Positions 52,340-60,896 of a stretch of 64,000 nucleotides of DNA are shown here, in pieces; the stretch's first letter is position 1, and each line of letters starts with the position of its first letter. The position numbers and the translations under genes are program-made. Source of the DNA: an uncultured Pelagibacteraceae bacterium (GTDB taxonomy: Bacteria > Pseudomonadota > Alphaproteobacteria > Pelagibacterales > Pelagibacteraceae); NCBI GenBank assembly GCA_902622245.1, contig CACNPC010000002.1, forward strand, positions 124,001 through 188,000, given 5' to 3'. The notes beneath the pieces were generated by a model, which saw nothing but the letters and a program-made list of their open reading frames with translations, had not been told where the DNA came from and searched no databases.

Positions 52340-53035
52340 TTAATTAATATTGTCTAAAGTAAGCCCTTTTACATTAGCTGGCACTGCGACATCCATCATT
52401 TTTGGATTTGCAAGATTTAGATTATTCATTATATCCGCGTATTCTTCCTTTGAACTTACTTGTAATCTTGGATTATTATTTTTTTCATTTTCAATAGTGG
52501 AAAATTTCTTGCCATTATAATCATGAGCTGGAAATACGAGAGTTTTTTCGGGTAATTTTAATAATTTATTAAATATAGAATCATAAGCATCGTAAGCATT
52601 ACCATTTTGAAAATCTGTTCTACCACTTCCATTTATTAAAAGTGTATCTCCAGTAAAAACTCTATCATTCATCAAAAAACTATAAGAGCAGTCAGTATGA
52701 CCAGGAGTATAAATTGCTTGAAGTTCAACTTCTTCAACTTTAATCTTTTCACCATCTTTAATTCTTAGATCTATAACTTCTGATTTAGATTTTTCTCCCA
52801 TAACTCTTATACAGTTTGTTCTTTTATTTAATTCATTTAAAGCTGAGATATGATCAGCATGAATGTGAGTATCAATTACTTTTACAAGTTTAAGATCTAA
52901 ATTATTTAAAATAGTTGAATACTCATCAGAATGTTCAATGACCGGATCTATTATTAATGCTTCTCTACCTTCACCACTTGCAATTATGTAAGTGTATGTA
53001 GAAGACTTTTGATCGAAAAGTTGTTCAAATATCAT
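52340..53035 (-). CDS. Persulfide dioxygenase-like metallo-beta-lactamase-fold protein
   Basis: 231 residues, ETHE1/Blh-type. Metal ligands are HIHADHISA, the His in YTPGHTDCSYSF, the Asp in TGDTLL and the His in FPAHDYNG. GSGRTDFQ is the specific mark of persulfide dioxygenases as opposed to glyoxalase II. It oxidises glutathione persulfide to sulfite, protecting from or disposing of sulfide. Being the first gene of an operon with cysE and cysK links persulfide removal to cysteine synthesis. Confidence 0.88.
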   Translation of the reverse strand: MIFEQLFDQKSSTYTYIIASGEGREALIIDPVIEHSDEYSTILNNLDLKLVKVIDTHIHADHISALNELNKRTNCIRVMGEKSKSEVIDLRIKDGEKIKVEEVELQAIYTPGHTDCSYSFLMNDRVFTGDTLLINGSGRTDFQNGNAYDAYDSIFNKLLKLPEKTLVFPAHDYNGKKFSTIENEKNNNPRLQVSSKEEYADIMNNLNLANPKMMDVAVPANVKGLTLDNIN

Positions 53036-53057
53036 AAATACCTAACTTTATAAAAGT

Positions 53058-53086
53058 TTGCTTAGTAAAACAATCTTTCATATAAT
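53058..53086 (+). promoter_or_regulatory. Promoter of the peroxiredoxin gene
   Basis: TTGCTT (53058-53063) and TATAAT (53081-53086) with an exact 17-base spacer, followed by a leader of about 17 bases that contains the very strong Shine-Dalgarno AAGGAGGAGA seven or so bases before the ATG. This is the best sigma-70-type promoter I see in the window and predicts high expression. Confidence 0.65.
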
Positions 53087-53109
53087 ATTTTTTTTATAAG
53101 GAGGAGACA

Positions 53110-53769
53110 ATGTTAAAAATAAATAGTATGTGTCCTGATTTTCAAGCTAAAACAACTGAAGGAGATATTTCTTTTCACGAATGGTTAGGTGATAGTTGGG
53201 GAGTTATTTTTTCACACCCTAAAGATTTTACACCAGTTTGTACTACAGAACTTGGTGCTTTAGGTTTAATGAAAGATGAATTCGATAAAAGAAATGTCAA
53301 AGTAATTGGTTTAAGCGTTGATGGGGTAGAGGATCATAAAAAATGGCTAGATGATATTAAAGATGTATCTGGTACAAAACCAAATTATCCAATTATTGCT
53401 GATGAAGATTTAAAAGTAGCAAAATTGTTTAATATGTTGGAAGCAGATGCTGGAACAACCTCAATGGGTAGAACTGCAGTTGATAATGAAACTGTAAGAA
53501 CTATTTTTGTAATCAGACCTGATAAGAGAATTGGATTATATCTTACATATCCTATGGCAACTGGAAGAAACTTTTTAGAGATTTTGCGTGCAATAGACTC
53601 TATGCAGCTAACAGCTAAACATAAAGTAGCTACTCCTGCTAATTGGAAAAAGGGAGAGGATGTTGTTATTTTGCCAGCGATTAAAGATGATGAAGCTAAA
53701 AAAATATATCCAGATGGATGGGAAACTGTAAAACCTTATCTAAGAAAGGTTCCAGATCCTTCTAAGTAA
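53110..53769 (+). CDS. 1-Cys peroxiredoxin (Prx6 type)
   Basis: 219-residue thiol peroxidase. The peroxidatic site is HPKDFTPVCTTELGAL (T41, C44). The C-terminal extension (AIDSMQLTAKHKVATPANWKKGEDVVILP) is the Prx6-group pattern. The only other Cys is near the N-terminus (C8), so there is no resolving cysteine in the usual position. It reduces hydrogen peroxide and organic peroxides in the cytoplasm. Followed one base later by a methyltransferase. Confidence 0.92.
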   Translation: MLKINSMCPDFQAKTTEGDISFHEWLGDSWGVIFSHPKDFTPVCTTELGALGLMKDEFDKRNVKVIGLSVDGVEDHKKWLDDIKDVSGTKPNYPIIADEDLKVAKLFNMLEADAGTTSMGRTAVDNETVRTIFVIRPDKRIGLYLTYPMATGRNFLEILRAIDSMQLTAKHKVATPANWKKGEDVVILPAIKDDEAKKIYPDGWETVKPYLRKVPDPSK

Positions 53770-53770
53770 A

Positions 53771-54424
53771 TTGGATAAAAATATTTTAAACCGACAATCT
53801 CAGCATTGGGAAACTAATTTCTCAAATAAGCCTGAGATGTTTGGTTTAGAACCAAGTTTACCTGCAAAAAAAGCTTTAAATATTTTCAAAGAAAACAATT
53901 GTTCTAAAATTGTTGAGTTAGGAGCAGGCCTAGGAAGAGATAGCATTTACTTTGGAAAAAATTCGATAAATGTTACTGCATTAGATTATAGTGAAAATGG
54001 AATTAAAATTATCAATGAAAAAATAAAAAAAGAAAATCTAATATCTTCAATTTCAACATTAAAATTTGACATAAGAGAAGACTTACCATTTGAAACTAAT
54101 TCAGTTGACGCTTGTTATTCACATATGCTTTATTGCATGGCTTTAACCCAGAAAGATTTGGACAAACTTAATAGCGAAATTCATAGAATTTTAAAACCTG
54201 GAGGATTAAATATTTACACAGTCAGAAATACTGATGATGGAGACTATAAAAAAGGAATTCATAGAGGAGAAGATCTATACGAAATAGATGGTTTTATTAT
54301 TCATTTTTTTTCTAAAGATAAAATACTGAATTTAACAAATGGATTTAAAAACTTAAATATTGAGTATTTTGAAGAAGGATCATTTCCAAGAAAATTATAT
54401 TTTATTTGTAATAAAAAAAATTGA
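53771..54424 (+). CDS. Class I SAM-dependent methyltransferase
   Basis: 217 residues starting at TTG, one base after the peroxiredoxin stop. SAM-binding motif I is KIVELGAGLGRDSIYFGKN, the acidic strand-2 residue is in VTALDYSENGIK, and motif IV is NSVDACYSHMLYCM. The IHRILKPGGLNIYTVRN strand is typical of the family. HWETNFSNKPEMFG at the N-terminus resembles thiopurine or tellurite-resistance (TehB-like) methyltransferases, which could fit next to a peroxiredoxin. Substrate not identifiable. Confidence 0.82.
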   Translation: MDKNILNRQSQHWETNFSNKPEMFGLEPSLPAKKALNIFKENNCSKIVELGAGLGRDSIYFGKNSINVTALDYSENGIKIINEKIKKENLISSISTLKFDIREDLPFETNSVDACYSHMLYCMALTQKDLDKLNSEIHRILKPGGLNIYTVRNTDDGDYKKGIHRGEDLYEIDGFIIHFFSKDKILNLTNGFKNLNIEYFEEGSFPRKLYFICNKKN

Positions 54425-54426
54425 AT

Positions 54427-55128
54427 TTACTTTAAATTTTTGTATTTTTTCATGCAAACTTGAGCTAACAAAAGATTTGGGTCTATAAATAATTTTGAAT
54501 CTTTTGCTTTTTTAAAAGATTTGTATGAAAAAATAGCTATTGGTAGTTCTGTACAACCAAGAATAATTTTTTTACATTTTTTTTTCATTAAAAATTTAAC
54601 CGCTGGTCTTAAAGCTTTTTCAGCATCTTTTACTTTACCTTTTTTTACATATTTAATAGCAGTATTTACTGAACTCTTTTGTAATCTTTCACTCGGACTT
54701 ATCAAATTATAATTTTTTTCAAAATACTTATGGTAGATTTTTGTGACCAAAGTAGCCTCAGTACATAACAATCCTATAGTTGAATCTTTCTTAAATCTTT
54801 TTTGTGTGTTTAAATATACTTCTTTTGGCATACTAAGAAATGGTACAGATATTTTTTTTTGAATATCTTCATGCCAATAATGTGCTGTGTTACATGGCAT
54901 TACAATAAACTTGCATTTATTTTTTTCAAGCATTCGACAACCAGCAATTAATTCTTTTAAAACATTTTTGTATTGCTTTAAATTCTCTGCTCTTCGTGGT
55001 GTATTTGATTTATTATAGAGGACAAACATCGGATATTTTTGATCTAATTTTCCCCTGTTTAATTTTGCAAGCTTATCGCAAAAGTCTAAGCCTGCTTGAG
55101 TTCCCATGCCACCTAATATTCCAATCAT
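54427..55128 (-). CDS. Aspartate/glutamate racemase-family protein
   Basis: 233 residues, PLP-independent amino-acid racemase. The opening IGILGGMGTQAGLDFCDKL and the two catalytic cysteines in VMPCNTAHYWHEDI and ILGCTELPIAIF are intact. It interconverts D and L forms of aspartate, glutamate or a related acid. Stand-alone gene, convergent with the methyltransferase and divergent from the MFS gene. Confidence 0.87.
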   Translation of the reverse strand: MIGILGGMGTQAGLDFCDKLAKLNRGKLDQKYPMFVLYNKSNTPRRAENLKQYKNVLKELIAGCRMLEKNKCKFIVMPCNTAHYWHEDIQKKISVPFLSMPKEVYLNTQKRFKKDSTIGLLCTEATLVTKIYHKYFEKNYNLISPSERLQKSSVNTAIKYVKKGKVKDAEKALRPAVKFLMKKKCKKIILGCTELPIAIFSYKSFKKAKDSKLFIDPNLLLAQVCMKKYKNLK

Positions 55129-55164
55129 AATTTAAATAATATCTTCTATATTAAAATTCAAAAC

Positions 55165-55176
55165 ATCTATATAGAT
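55165..55176. promoter_or_regulatory. 12-bp palindrome in the racemase/MFS divergent gap
   Basis: ATCTATATAGAT is a perfect palindrome midway in the 83-base gap between the divergent racemase and MFS genes. It could be an operator, but a palindrome made only of TA-rich steps occurs easily in this base composition. Confidence 0.2.
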
Positions 55177-55211
55177 ATTTAAATAACAGCAGAAATATAT
55201 TATCGCTAAAT

Positions 55212-56381
55212 ATGAACAGAAATTTATCATTACTTACGTTAAGTCAGATATTTGGTTTTACCACAGCAACAATAACAGTATTTCTTAGCGGAATAGTTGG
55301 TTCTCAAATTAGCTCAAATCAATCTTTATCAACCTTACCAACCGCTTTATTCGTAGTTGGAACAGCAAGCTTTACTGTTTTAGCGGCAAATATTATGAGT
55401 AAAATTGGAAGAAGAAATGGTTTTGTCTTTGCGGCTATCGGAAGTTCTTGTTCAGGACTACTTTCTGCTTTTGCAATTAGTCAGAAAAGTTTTAATTTAT
55501 TTTGTCTATCTTGCTTAATTCTTGGAATGGGCGCTGCATTTAATCATCAATATAGATTTGCAGCAGCTGAAAGTGTTGAAAAAGACAAAATACCAAAAGC
55601 AGTTTCTACTCTCTTGTTAGCAGGAATTGTTTCTGCATTTTTAGGTATAACTCTTGCAAATTACACTAAAGATTTAATTCAAGATCAATTGTATGTTGGT
55701 TCTTATCTTTTGCTATCTTTCCTATCTTTTATGCCTGGAGTTTTTTTATTTTTTTTTAAAAATGTAGAAAATGTACAGGAGGATAGTCTAAAGGAAGGAA
55801 ATGTAAGAAATCTAAAATCTATAGTATTACAACCAAGATTTTTACAAGCAATTACCGCAGCTGCTTTTGCTTATGCAGTAATGTCATTTTTAATGACAGC
55901 AACACCTTTAAGTATGCATGTTATGGAAAATATGAGCTTAAAAGAAACTGGGTTAGTATTACAATTTCATGTAGTTGCAATGTTTTTACCGTCGTTAATA
56001 ACGGGTAATTTAATAAAAAAATATGGACACAGTGCAATAATTTATGGTGGAGTTTTATTTTTTTTTATTACAGTTCTTTTAAGTTTATTTGAACAGACAT
56101 ATCTTAATTATATGCTCTCATTAATTTTTCTAGGTCTCGGTTGGAATTTTTTGTTTATATCAGGTACCAGCTTAGTAGTTTTGACTTATAACAAAGAAGA
56201 AAAATTTAAAGTACAAGGGATAAATGATTTAATTGTTTTTTCAACTATGGCTTTGGCCAGTTTATCTGCTGGAATTTTACTAAATTCTATTGGATGGAAA
56301 ATGATGAATATTATTTGTATACCTTTTTTAATATTAATTATTTTAGTAAGTTTTGTTGCTGATAAAAAATCAGTTTCTTAA
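55212..56381 (+). CDS. MFS-family transporter
   Basis: 389-residue inner-membrane protein with 12 predicted helices in two halves. The loop between helices 2 and 3 carries IMSKIGRRNGF, the MFS motif A variant. AAFNHQYRFAAAESV near residue 115 recalls a subfamily found near sulfite or metabolite exporters. Substrate unknown. The start lacks a Shine-Dalgarno; TATTAT lies eight bases upstream. Followed two bases later by the LysE gene. Confidence 0.85.
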   Translation: MNRNLSLLTLSQIFGFTTATITVFLSGIVGSQISSNQSLSTLPTALFVVGTASFTVLAANIMSKIGRRNGFVFAAIGSSCSGLLSAFAISQKSFNLFCLSCLILGMGAAFNHQYRFAAAESVEKDKIPKAVSTLLLAGIVSAFLGITLANYTKDLIQDQLYVGSYLLLSFLSFMPGVFLFFFKNVENVQEDSLKEGNVRNLKSIVLQPRFLQAITAAAFAYAVMSFLMTATPLSMHVMENMSLKETGLVLQFHVVAMFLPSLITGNLIKKYGHSAIIYGGVLFFFITVLLSLFEQTYLNYMLSLIFLGLGWNFLFISGTSLVVLTYNKEEKFKVQGINDLIVFSTMALASLSAGILLNSIGWKMMNIICIPFLILIILVSFVADKKSVS

Positions 56382-56383
56382 AC

Positions 56384-56998
56384 ATGTCTTTCCTTTTTTT
56401 AGGTTTTTTGACGGGCTTAACATTAATTTTTGCAATAGGACCTCAAAATGTTTTTGTAATAGAGCAAGGACTAAAGAAACAATATATATTTTTAGTTTGC
56501 TTAGTCTGTGCGTTATCTGATTTGATTTTAATTTTCTTAGGTATCTTTTTATTTAATTATTTTTCTAATTATTTTAATAATGTAGTGGAGCTGATTTTAA
56601 ATATCCTTTTAATTATTTTTTTATCTTTTTTTATTTATGGAAAAATTAAAGAAATATTTAAATTTAGATCTTTAGAATTTAAAAATAATGTCATAGCACA
56701 GAGCTCATTTAATATCTTTATTAAGACCTTAGGTTTTACATATTTAAATCCTCACGTATATTCCGATACAGTATTTTTTTTAGGAAATTTCTCAAAATCC
56801 TTTAATATTGAAAACAAATTTTACTTTGGAATAGGTGCTTCTATAGCTTCTTTTTTATTTTTCTTTTCTTTAGGATACTTATCTAAGATTTTCTCAAACA
56901 AATTAAATAATAGAAGTTTTTGGAAATACATAAATATTTTTATTATAATATTTATGTCAGGTATAGTTTTTTACATTATTAGAGATATTATTTATTAA
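56384..56998 (+). CDS. LysE-family amino-acid exporter
   Basis: 204 residues, six helices. FLTGLTLIFAIGPQNVFVIEQGLKK is the LysE/ArgO N-terminal motif with the characteristic GPQN. TLGFTYLNPHVYSDTVFFLGNF matches the NPH-x4-D segment of lysine/arginine exporters. Likely exports a basic or other amino acid, in line with the adjacent MFS gene. Ends overlapping the convergent HAD-like gene by 11 bases. Confidence 0.88.
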   Translation: MSFLFLGFLTGLTLIFAIGPQNVFVIEQGLKKQYIFLVCLVCALSDLILIFLGIFLFNYFSNYFNNVVELILNILLIIFLSFFIYGKIKEIFKFRSLEFKNNVIAQSSFNIFIKTLGFTYLNPHVYSDTVFFLGNFSKSFNIENKFYFGIGASIASFLFFFSLGYLSKIFSNKLNNRSFWKYINIFIIIFMSGIVFYIIRDIIY

Positions 56999-57647
56999 AG
57001 ATTTTTTTTGATAATTTATTAACCTTTAAATGGTTCCCATCAAATCCGTATTGAGTGTGATATTTTCCAGGAAATGCAACACATTTTATGTCTGCACTTA
57101 AAGCAGAATTTAAACTTTCTTCTGTATCTTCAATTGCCACACATTCGTCTGAGTTAATATTCAAGTATTTTAAAGCATAATTATAAATATCGGGATATGG
57201 TTTTTCTCTTAATATGAATTCATTATTGCCGATAAAATCAAAATCTTTTTTTTCAATTCTTCCTCTTAACGAGTTAAAAATAGAATTGATATTGTTACTC
57301 GTTGTTGAGCTAGCAAGCCCAATTTTTATTTTGTTCTTTTTGCAAAATTGAATTATTTCTTTTACACCGTCTCTAGGCTCAACCTTGTGTTTGTTTAAAT
57401 ATTCATTAAAAATTTTGGTTTTTAAATTTCTTATTTTTTTTCCGTCTATTTCAACACTAGTATCTTTTGCGTAATCATTGATTCTCTTAGTTCCACCTGA
57501 TTTTGACAATAGTTTTCTGTATATATCTTCATCCCAAAACCAGTCTAATCCACTTATTTTAAAAGCTTGATTAAATGCATCTCTTTGAAGATCTGATGTC
57601 TCAGCTAAAGTTCCAATAGAACCAAATAAAACAGCTTTGTAATTCAT
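56988..57647 (-). CDS. HAD-like protein lacking the motif I aspartates
   Basis: 219 residues from the ATG at 57647, which overlaps the permease stop by one base; an earlier in-frame start would lie inside the permease gene. CbbY/beta-phosphoglucomutase-like layout, but motif I, normally FDxDGTL, reads LFGSIGTLAETS: the nucleophile Asp is G9 and the second Asp is I11. Motif II (LASSTTS), the motif III Lys (REKPYP) and the acidic motif IV (AIEDTEES) remain. Probably not a phosphatase. Its constant pairing with a sugar-type importer suggests a binding or regulatory role (inference). Confidence 0.78.
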   Translation of the reverse strand: MNYKAVLFGSIGTLAETSDLQRDAFNQAFKISGLDWFWDEDIYRKLLSKSGGTKRINDYAKDTSVEIDGKKIRNLKTKIFNEYLNKHKVEPRDGVKEIIQFCKKNKIKIGLASSTTSNNINSIFNSLRGRIEKKDFDFIGNNEFILREKPYPDIYNYALKYLNINSDECVAIEDTEESLNSALSADIKCVAFPGKYHTQYGFDGNHLKVNKLSKKIFNK

Positions 57648-58528
57648 TATCCCTTCACAGCACCAGCTGTTAATCCACTGATTACTTGTCTTTGGAAAAA
57701 CATAACTAACATAAATAAAGGAGCAGTAGCTGAAACAACTGCTGAAACAGCCCACATCAAATTACCTTCATGTTGATTTGTTCCAAGATAACTTTGTATT
57801 TTAGGAACCATAGTATGATTTTCCTGATTCAATAAAAGAGCAGTCACAGTAAAATCGTTATACGCAAGCATTAAACTAAATAATCCAGCTGTTATTACTC
57901 CAGGCCACATAACTGGCATAATGATATGTCTAAATGCTTGAAAATAAGAACAGCCATCAATTAAAGCACTTTCATCAAGTTCTTTAGGAACAGTTTTAAA
58001 AAATGAATACAATAACCATAAAGTAAATGGTTGATTTATCGCAACAAGAACAACGATGGTCGTAGGTAGTATTCCCCAAATTTGTAATTGAAAAAAGGGA
58101 AATAAATAACCAGAGACTAGAGTAATGTGTGGCATTGCTCTAAAAATTAATGCCGCAATTAAAATCCAAAATGCATAATTTCTTGTTGATCTGGATAAAG
58201 CATAAGCTCCTAAGGTCCCGAGGAACAATGAAATGGTTACAACAAAAAATGTAACTATAACTGTATTCCTAGATGCTTTCCAAAACTCTCCTTCAGTCCA
58301 TGCTTGACTATAAGCATCTGTTGTAAACTTTCCTCCAGTTTCTAACAACGTATTGAATGCCGTAATAGCATACCACCAGTCGGCTCTTGAAAAAAAATCA
58401 GCTCTTACTTTAAATGACCCCCAGAAAGTCCAAATAAAGGGAAAGCATGCAACCAAAAGCCAAACTATTATAAAGGTTGTATTAAAAATTTTTAAAGCAT
58501 TTGATCTTTTATCAAGTCCGTATTCCAT
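57647..58528 (-). CDS. Sugar ABC transporter permease (MalG/UgpE type)
   Basis: 293 residues, six helices. The EAA loop ESALIDGCSYFQAFRHIIMPVMWPGVITAG is clear near residue 190. AYALSRSTRN and PFTLWLLYSF are typical of the CUT1 family. It forms a heterodimer with the permease encoded one base upstream. No ATPase gene is found in the cluster. Confidence 0.9.
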   Translation of the reverse strand: MEYGLDKRSNALKIFNTTFIIVWLLVACFPFIWTFWGSFKVRADFFSRADWWYAITAFNTLLETGGKFTTDAYSQAWTEGEFWKASRNTVIVTFFVVTISLFLGTLGAYALSRSTRNYAFWILIAALIFRAMPHITLVSGYLFPFFQLQIWGILPTTIVVLVAINQPFTLWLLYSFFKTVPKELDESALIDGCSYFQAFRHIIMPVMWPGVITAGLFSLMLAYNDFTVTALLLNQENHTMVPKIQSYLGTNQHEGNLMWAVSAVVSATAPLFMLVMFFQRQVISGLTAGAVKG

Positions 58529-59557
58529 TTATCTCGCTGTCCTAAATTCCTTCCATGTTCTTATTAAAACTGGTGCTAAAAGTATGGCTATCCCAACAAT
58601 CGTCATCATTGAGGTGGCTGCGGCCGAACCAAATAATATTACTTCCTCATTAACGAGGTTATCATAAATTAACCAAGATAAAGATTGAGCACTTCCTTCA
58701 GCACTAAAACCAATTATAGGCTCAAAAACTCTAAAATTATCCATCAAGGATATGAGAGCAACAAATGTAACTACAGGATAAATATGAGGTAAAACAATAT
58801 GTCTTACTCTCTGCCATCTTGATGCTCCATCAATAATAGCTGCCTCAACAGGTTCTTGAGGAACAGTTTGTAAAGCTGCATAAAATACTACAAAAGCAAA
58901 TGGTGAATGGTGCCAAATTCCATAAATTATTATAGTTATCCAAGTAAGAGTTTTTGAGGATTTTAAGGATAAATAAGGGTCATCCATCAACATTTGCAAA
59001 TTCGCTCCAATAATTCCTTCTGCATCTATCATCCAAAATAAAACTAAAGAACCTACCAATGGAGTGACAATCATTGGCAATATGGTTCCAAATATTAGTG
59101 GTCCTCTAATTCTTCTAGTTACTGCATTAAGACTTAAAGCAATTATAAAACCTAAAAGTAAGACGTTAGGAGTTACAAACAAACAATAGGTTAAAGTAAA
59201 AATTAGAGCCTTATAAAAGGGTAGGTTAGTAACTTGATCCACAAATTCCCCAAAACTATTTGTTTCATTCCAAAAATTTCCAATCTCTTCGACTGCAAGA
59301 TGATTTCTATCCACATAAGTCCCAAATCCGTTGAATTTTCCTAAAGGCTTTTCTTCACGAATTTTTGAGGTTTTTTCTTGGTCAACAACTATAGAAACTG
59401 TACATCCAAAAGGATCACATTTTTTTACTTCCTTAACTACTTGGTCGTGCTGCGCATAAAATGATTGTATCCCTGTTGAAATAATAGGAAGACCTATAAA
59501 TAAAATCATTGCCAATCCAGTTGGCAAGAAAAACCAAAAAAAAGTTTTGTTAGGCAT
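58529..59557 (-). CDS. Sugar ABC transporter permease (MalF/UgpA type) with large extra loop
   Basis: 342 residues. Helix 1 (LAMILFIGLPIISTGIQSFYA) is followed by an unusually long hydrophilic segment, about residues 36-110, rich in charge and carrying a close Cys pair (KCDPFGC), before the remaining helices. The EAA loop AAIIDGASRWQRVRHIVLPHIYP is complete. The loop would lie in the periplasm, where it could contact the binding protein. The start lies nine bases past the hairpin that follows the binding-protein gene, with no clear Shine-Dalgarno. Confidence 0.88.
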   Translation of the reverse strand: MPNKTFFWFFLPTGLAMILFIGLPIISTGIQSFYAQHDQVVKEVKKCDPFGCTVSIVVDQEKTSKIREEKPLGKFNGFGTYVDRNHLAVEEIGNFWNETNSFGEFVDQVTNLPFYKALIFTLTYCLFVTPNVLLLGFIIALSLNAVTRRIRGPLIFGTILPMIVTPLVGSLVLFWMIDAEGIIGANLQMLMDDPYLSLKSSKTLTWITIIIYGIWHHSPFAFVVFYAALQTVPQEPVEAAIIDGASRWQRVRHIVLPHIYPVVTFVALISLMDNFRVFEPIIGFSAEGSAQSLSWLIYDNLVNEEVILFGSAAATSMMTIVGIAILLAPVLIRTWKEFRTAR

Positions 59558-59565
59558 TAATGTAA

Positions 59566-59591
59566 TAAGTGGGGATTTTCATCCCCACTTA
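59566..59591 (-). terminator. Hairpin between binding protein and permease
   Basis: Perfect 11-bp inverted repeat (arms 59566-59576 and 59581-59591, core TAAGTGGGGAT) with a 4-base loop, 12 bases after the binding-protein stop. On the minus strand only scattered T residues follow. It may be a weak terminator, a stability element or a translation block for the permease nine bases further on. Confidence 0.7.
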
Positions 59592-59602
59592 AAATTTATT
59601 GA

Positions 59603-60823
59603 TTATAGAAAGCCTTGTTCTTTTGCTTTACTCATGTAAGCTGCTTCCACATCTTTTAAAGCTTGTTCTGCTGACTCTTTACCTTGTAAAAATTCAACAA
59701 TCTCACTTCCTAATGCACCATGCATTAAACCCATTTGTGGTAACATTGGATATGGTTTAGCTTTCATTTTAACAGCTTCGATAACTCCAATTGACTTTGG
59801 TCCAGGCTTAAAACCTTCAATTAACCAAACAGCTTGATCCGCTGCATCTGCAACCATCTTTTTGTTAGCAGCTGCATGTGCCAAAGCTCTAAATGTTGCT
59901 TCAGCATCAGCGTCAGATCTATTTTTTGCTAATGTGAAACCGTCCCACCATAAAGTCGCCGCTGGTATGTTTCCTCCAGCAACCGTTGCTGGTCCAGTTA
60001 ATTTAGTTGCTGCTGTAATTTTTGCATCACCATCATCATCAAGCAATGTTCCTGATCTTGATGCCCAAAGAGTCATTAATGCAACATTTCCAGATTCCCA
60101 TTCAACTTTAATAGCTTCACTATCGTGAGTTAAATAATCTGGGTTACTTAAACCTGCTAATTTTTTTAGCATATTTAATGTCGCTACACCTTTTGCATTG
60201 TTAATGCTTGGTTGAGCAGTTCCTGTTTTAAAGAATTCTCCTCCATGTCCAATGTACATGTTAACGAATTCTTCTGCTAAATTCCAACCAGCTTTGTATG
60301 CTGCTGCGTAAGGATATTGCATTTTACCAGATGCTCTTATTTTTTCTGATGCCGCTACTACTTCCTCATATGTTTTAGGAACAGCTATACCCAATTCTTT
60401 TAAAACATCTTCTCTGTAATATAAGTGCTGAGTGTTTGCCATAAAAGCAACTGCCATTATTTTCCCATCAATTGTTATCAATTGAGAATCTTGTATTCCT
60501 TTTCCATATTTCTTAACAAGATCATCAAGTGGTCTAATTAAGTCTTGGTTCATCAAAGGAACTATAGAGCTATTTGCTGCAATTCTTGCAGAAAACTCTG
60601 ATGGATTTGCAGTTAGAGCTGGCACAGCAATTTTATTGTGCTCAGATGAGTGTGTGACTTTAAAATCAGCACTTCCTTTACATCCTTTAGCTGTTTCCAC
60701 GAAAGTTCTTAAAGCTGGAAAATCGTTAGCTAAAATATTTATTGATCCACTCTTAATGTTACAATCCGCGTAAGCAGAAGTTCCAAAAAGAAGAAACAAT
60801 AAAGATATTAATATTTTTTTCAT
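59603..60823 (-). CDS. Extracellular solute-binding protein (MalE/UgpB type)
   Basis: 406 residues from the ATG at 60823. The in-frame ATG at 60838 is rejected because it overlaps the Shine-Dalgarno (TGAGGAAA) of the chosen start. The signal peptide is MKKILISLLFLLFGTSAYADC with cleavage after AYA. Family-1 features: an ANDFPALRTFVETAKGC-like opening, LGIAVPKTYEEVVAASEKIRA, the EWESGNVALMTLWASRSG-type ligand region and ATLWWDGFTLAKNRSDADAEATFRAL. Ligand unknown: CUT1 members bind glycerol phosphate, di- or oligosaccharides and similar. Confidence 0.9.
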   Translation of the reverse strand: MKKILISLLFLLFGTSAYADCNIKSGSINILANDFPALRTFVETAKGCKGSADFKVTHSSEHNKIAVPALTANPSEFSARIAANSSIVPLMNQDLIRPLDDLVKKYGKGIQDSQLITIDGKIMAVAFMANTQHLYYREDVLKELGIAVPKTYEEVVAASEKIRASGKMQYPYAAAYKAGWNLAEEFVNMYIGHGGEFFKTGTAQPSINNAKGVATLNMLKKLAGLSNPDYLTHDSEAIKVEWESGNVALMTLWASRSGTLLDDDGDAKITAATKLTGPATVAGGNIPAATLWWDGFTLAKNRSDADAEATFRALAHAAANKKMVADAADQAVWLIEGFKPGPKSIGVIEAVKMKAKPYPMLPQMGLMHGALGSEIVEFLQGKESAEQALKDVEAAYMSKAKEQGFL

Positions 60824-60896
60824 ATTTGTTTTCCTCATTAAATTTAAATTTATAGATGAAAGGATATATATTCCTTAGGGAATTTAAAAGTAGTTT

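Noticed and set aside
60861..60884. Overlapping short inverted repeats (AAGGA with TCCTT, ATTCC with GGAAT) upstream of the MalE-type gene
   Set aside because: Only five-base arms, mutually exclusive pairings, and no further support as operator or terminator.
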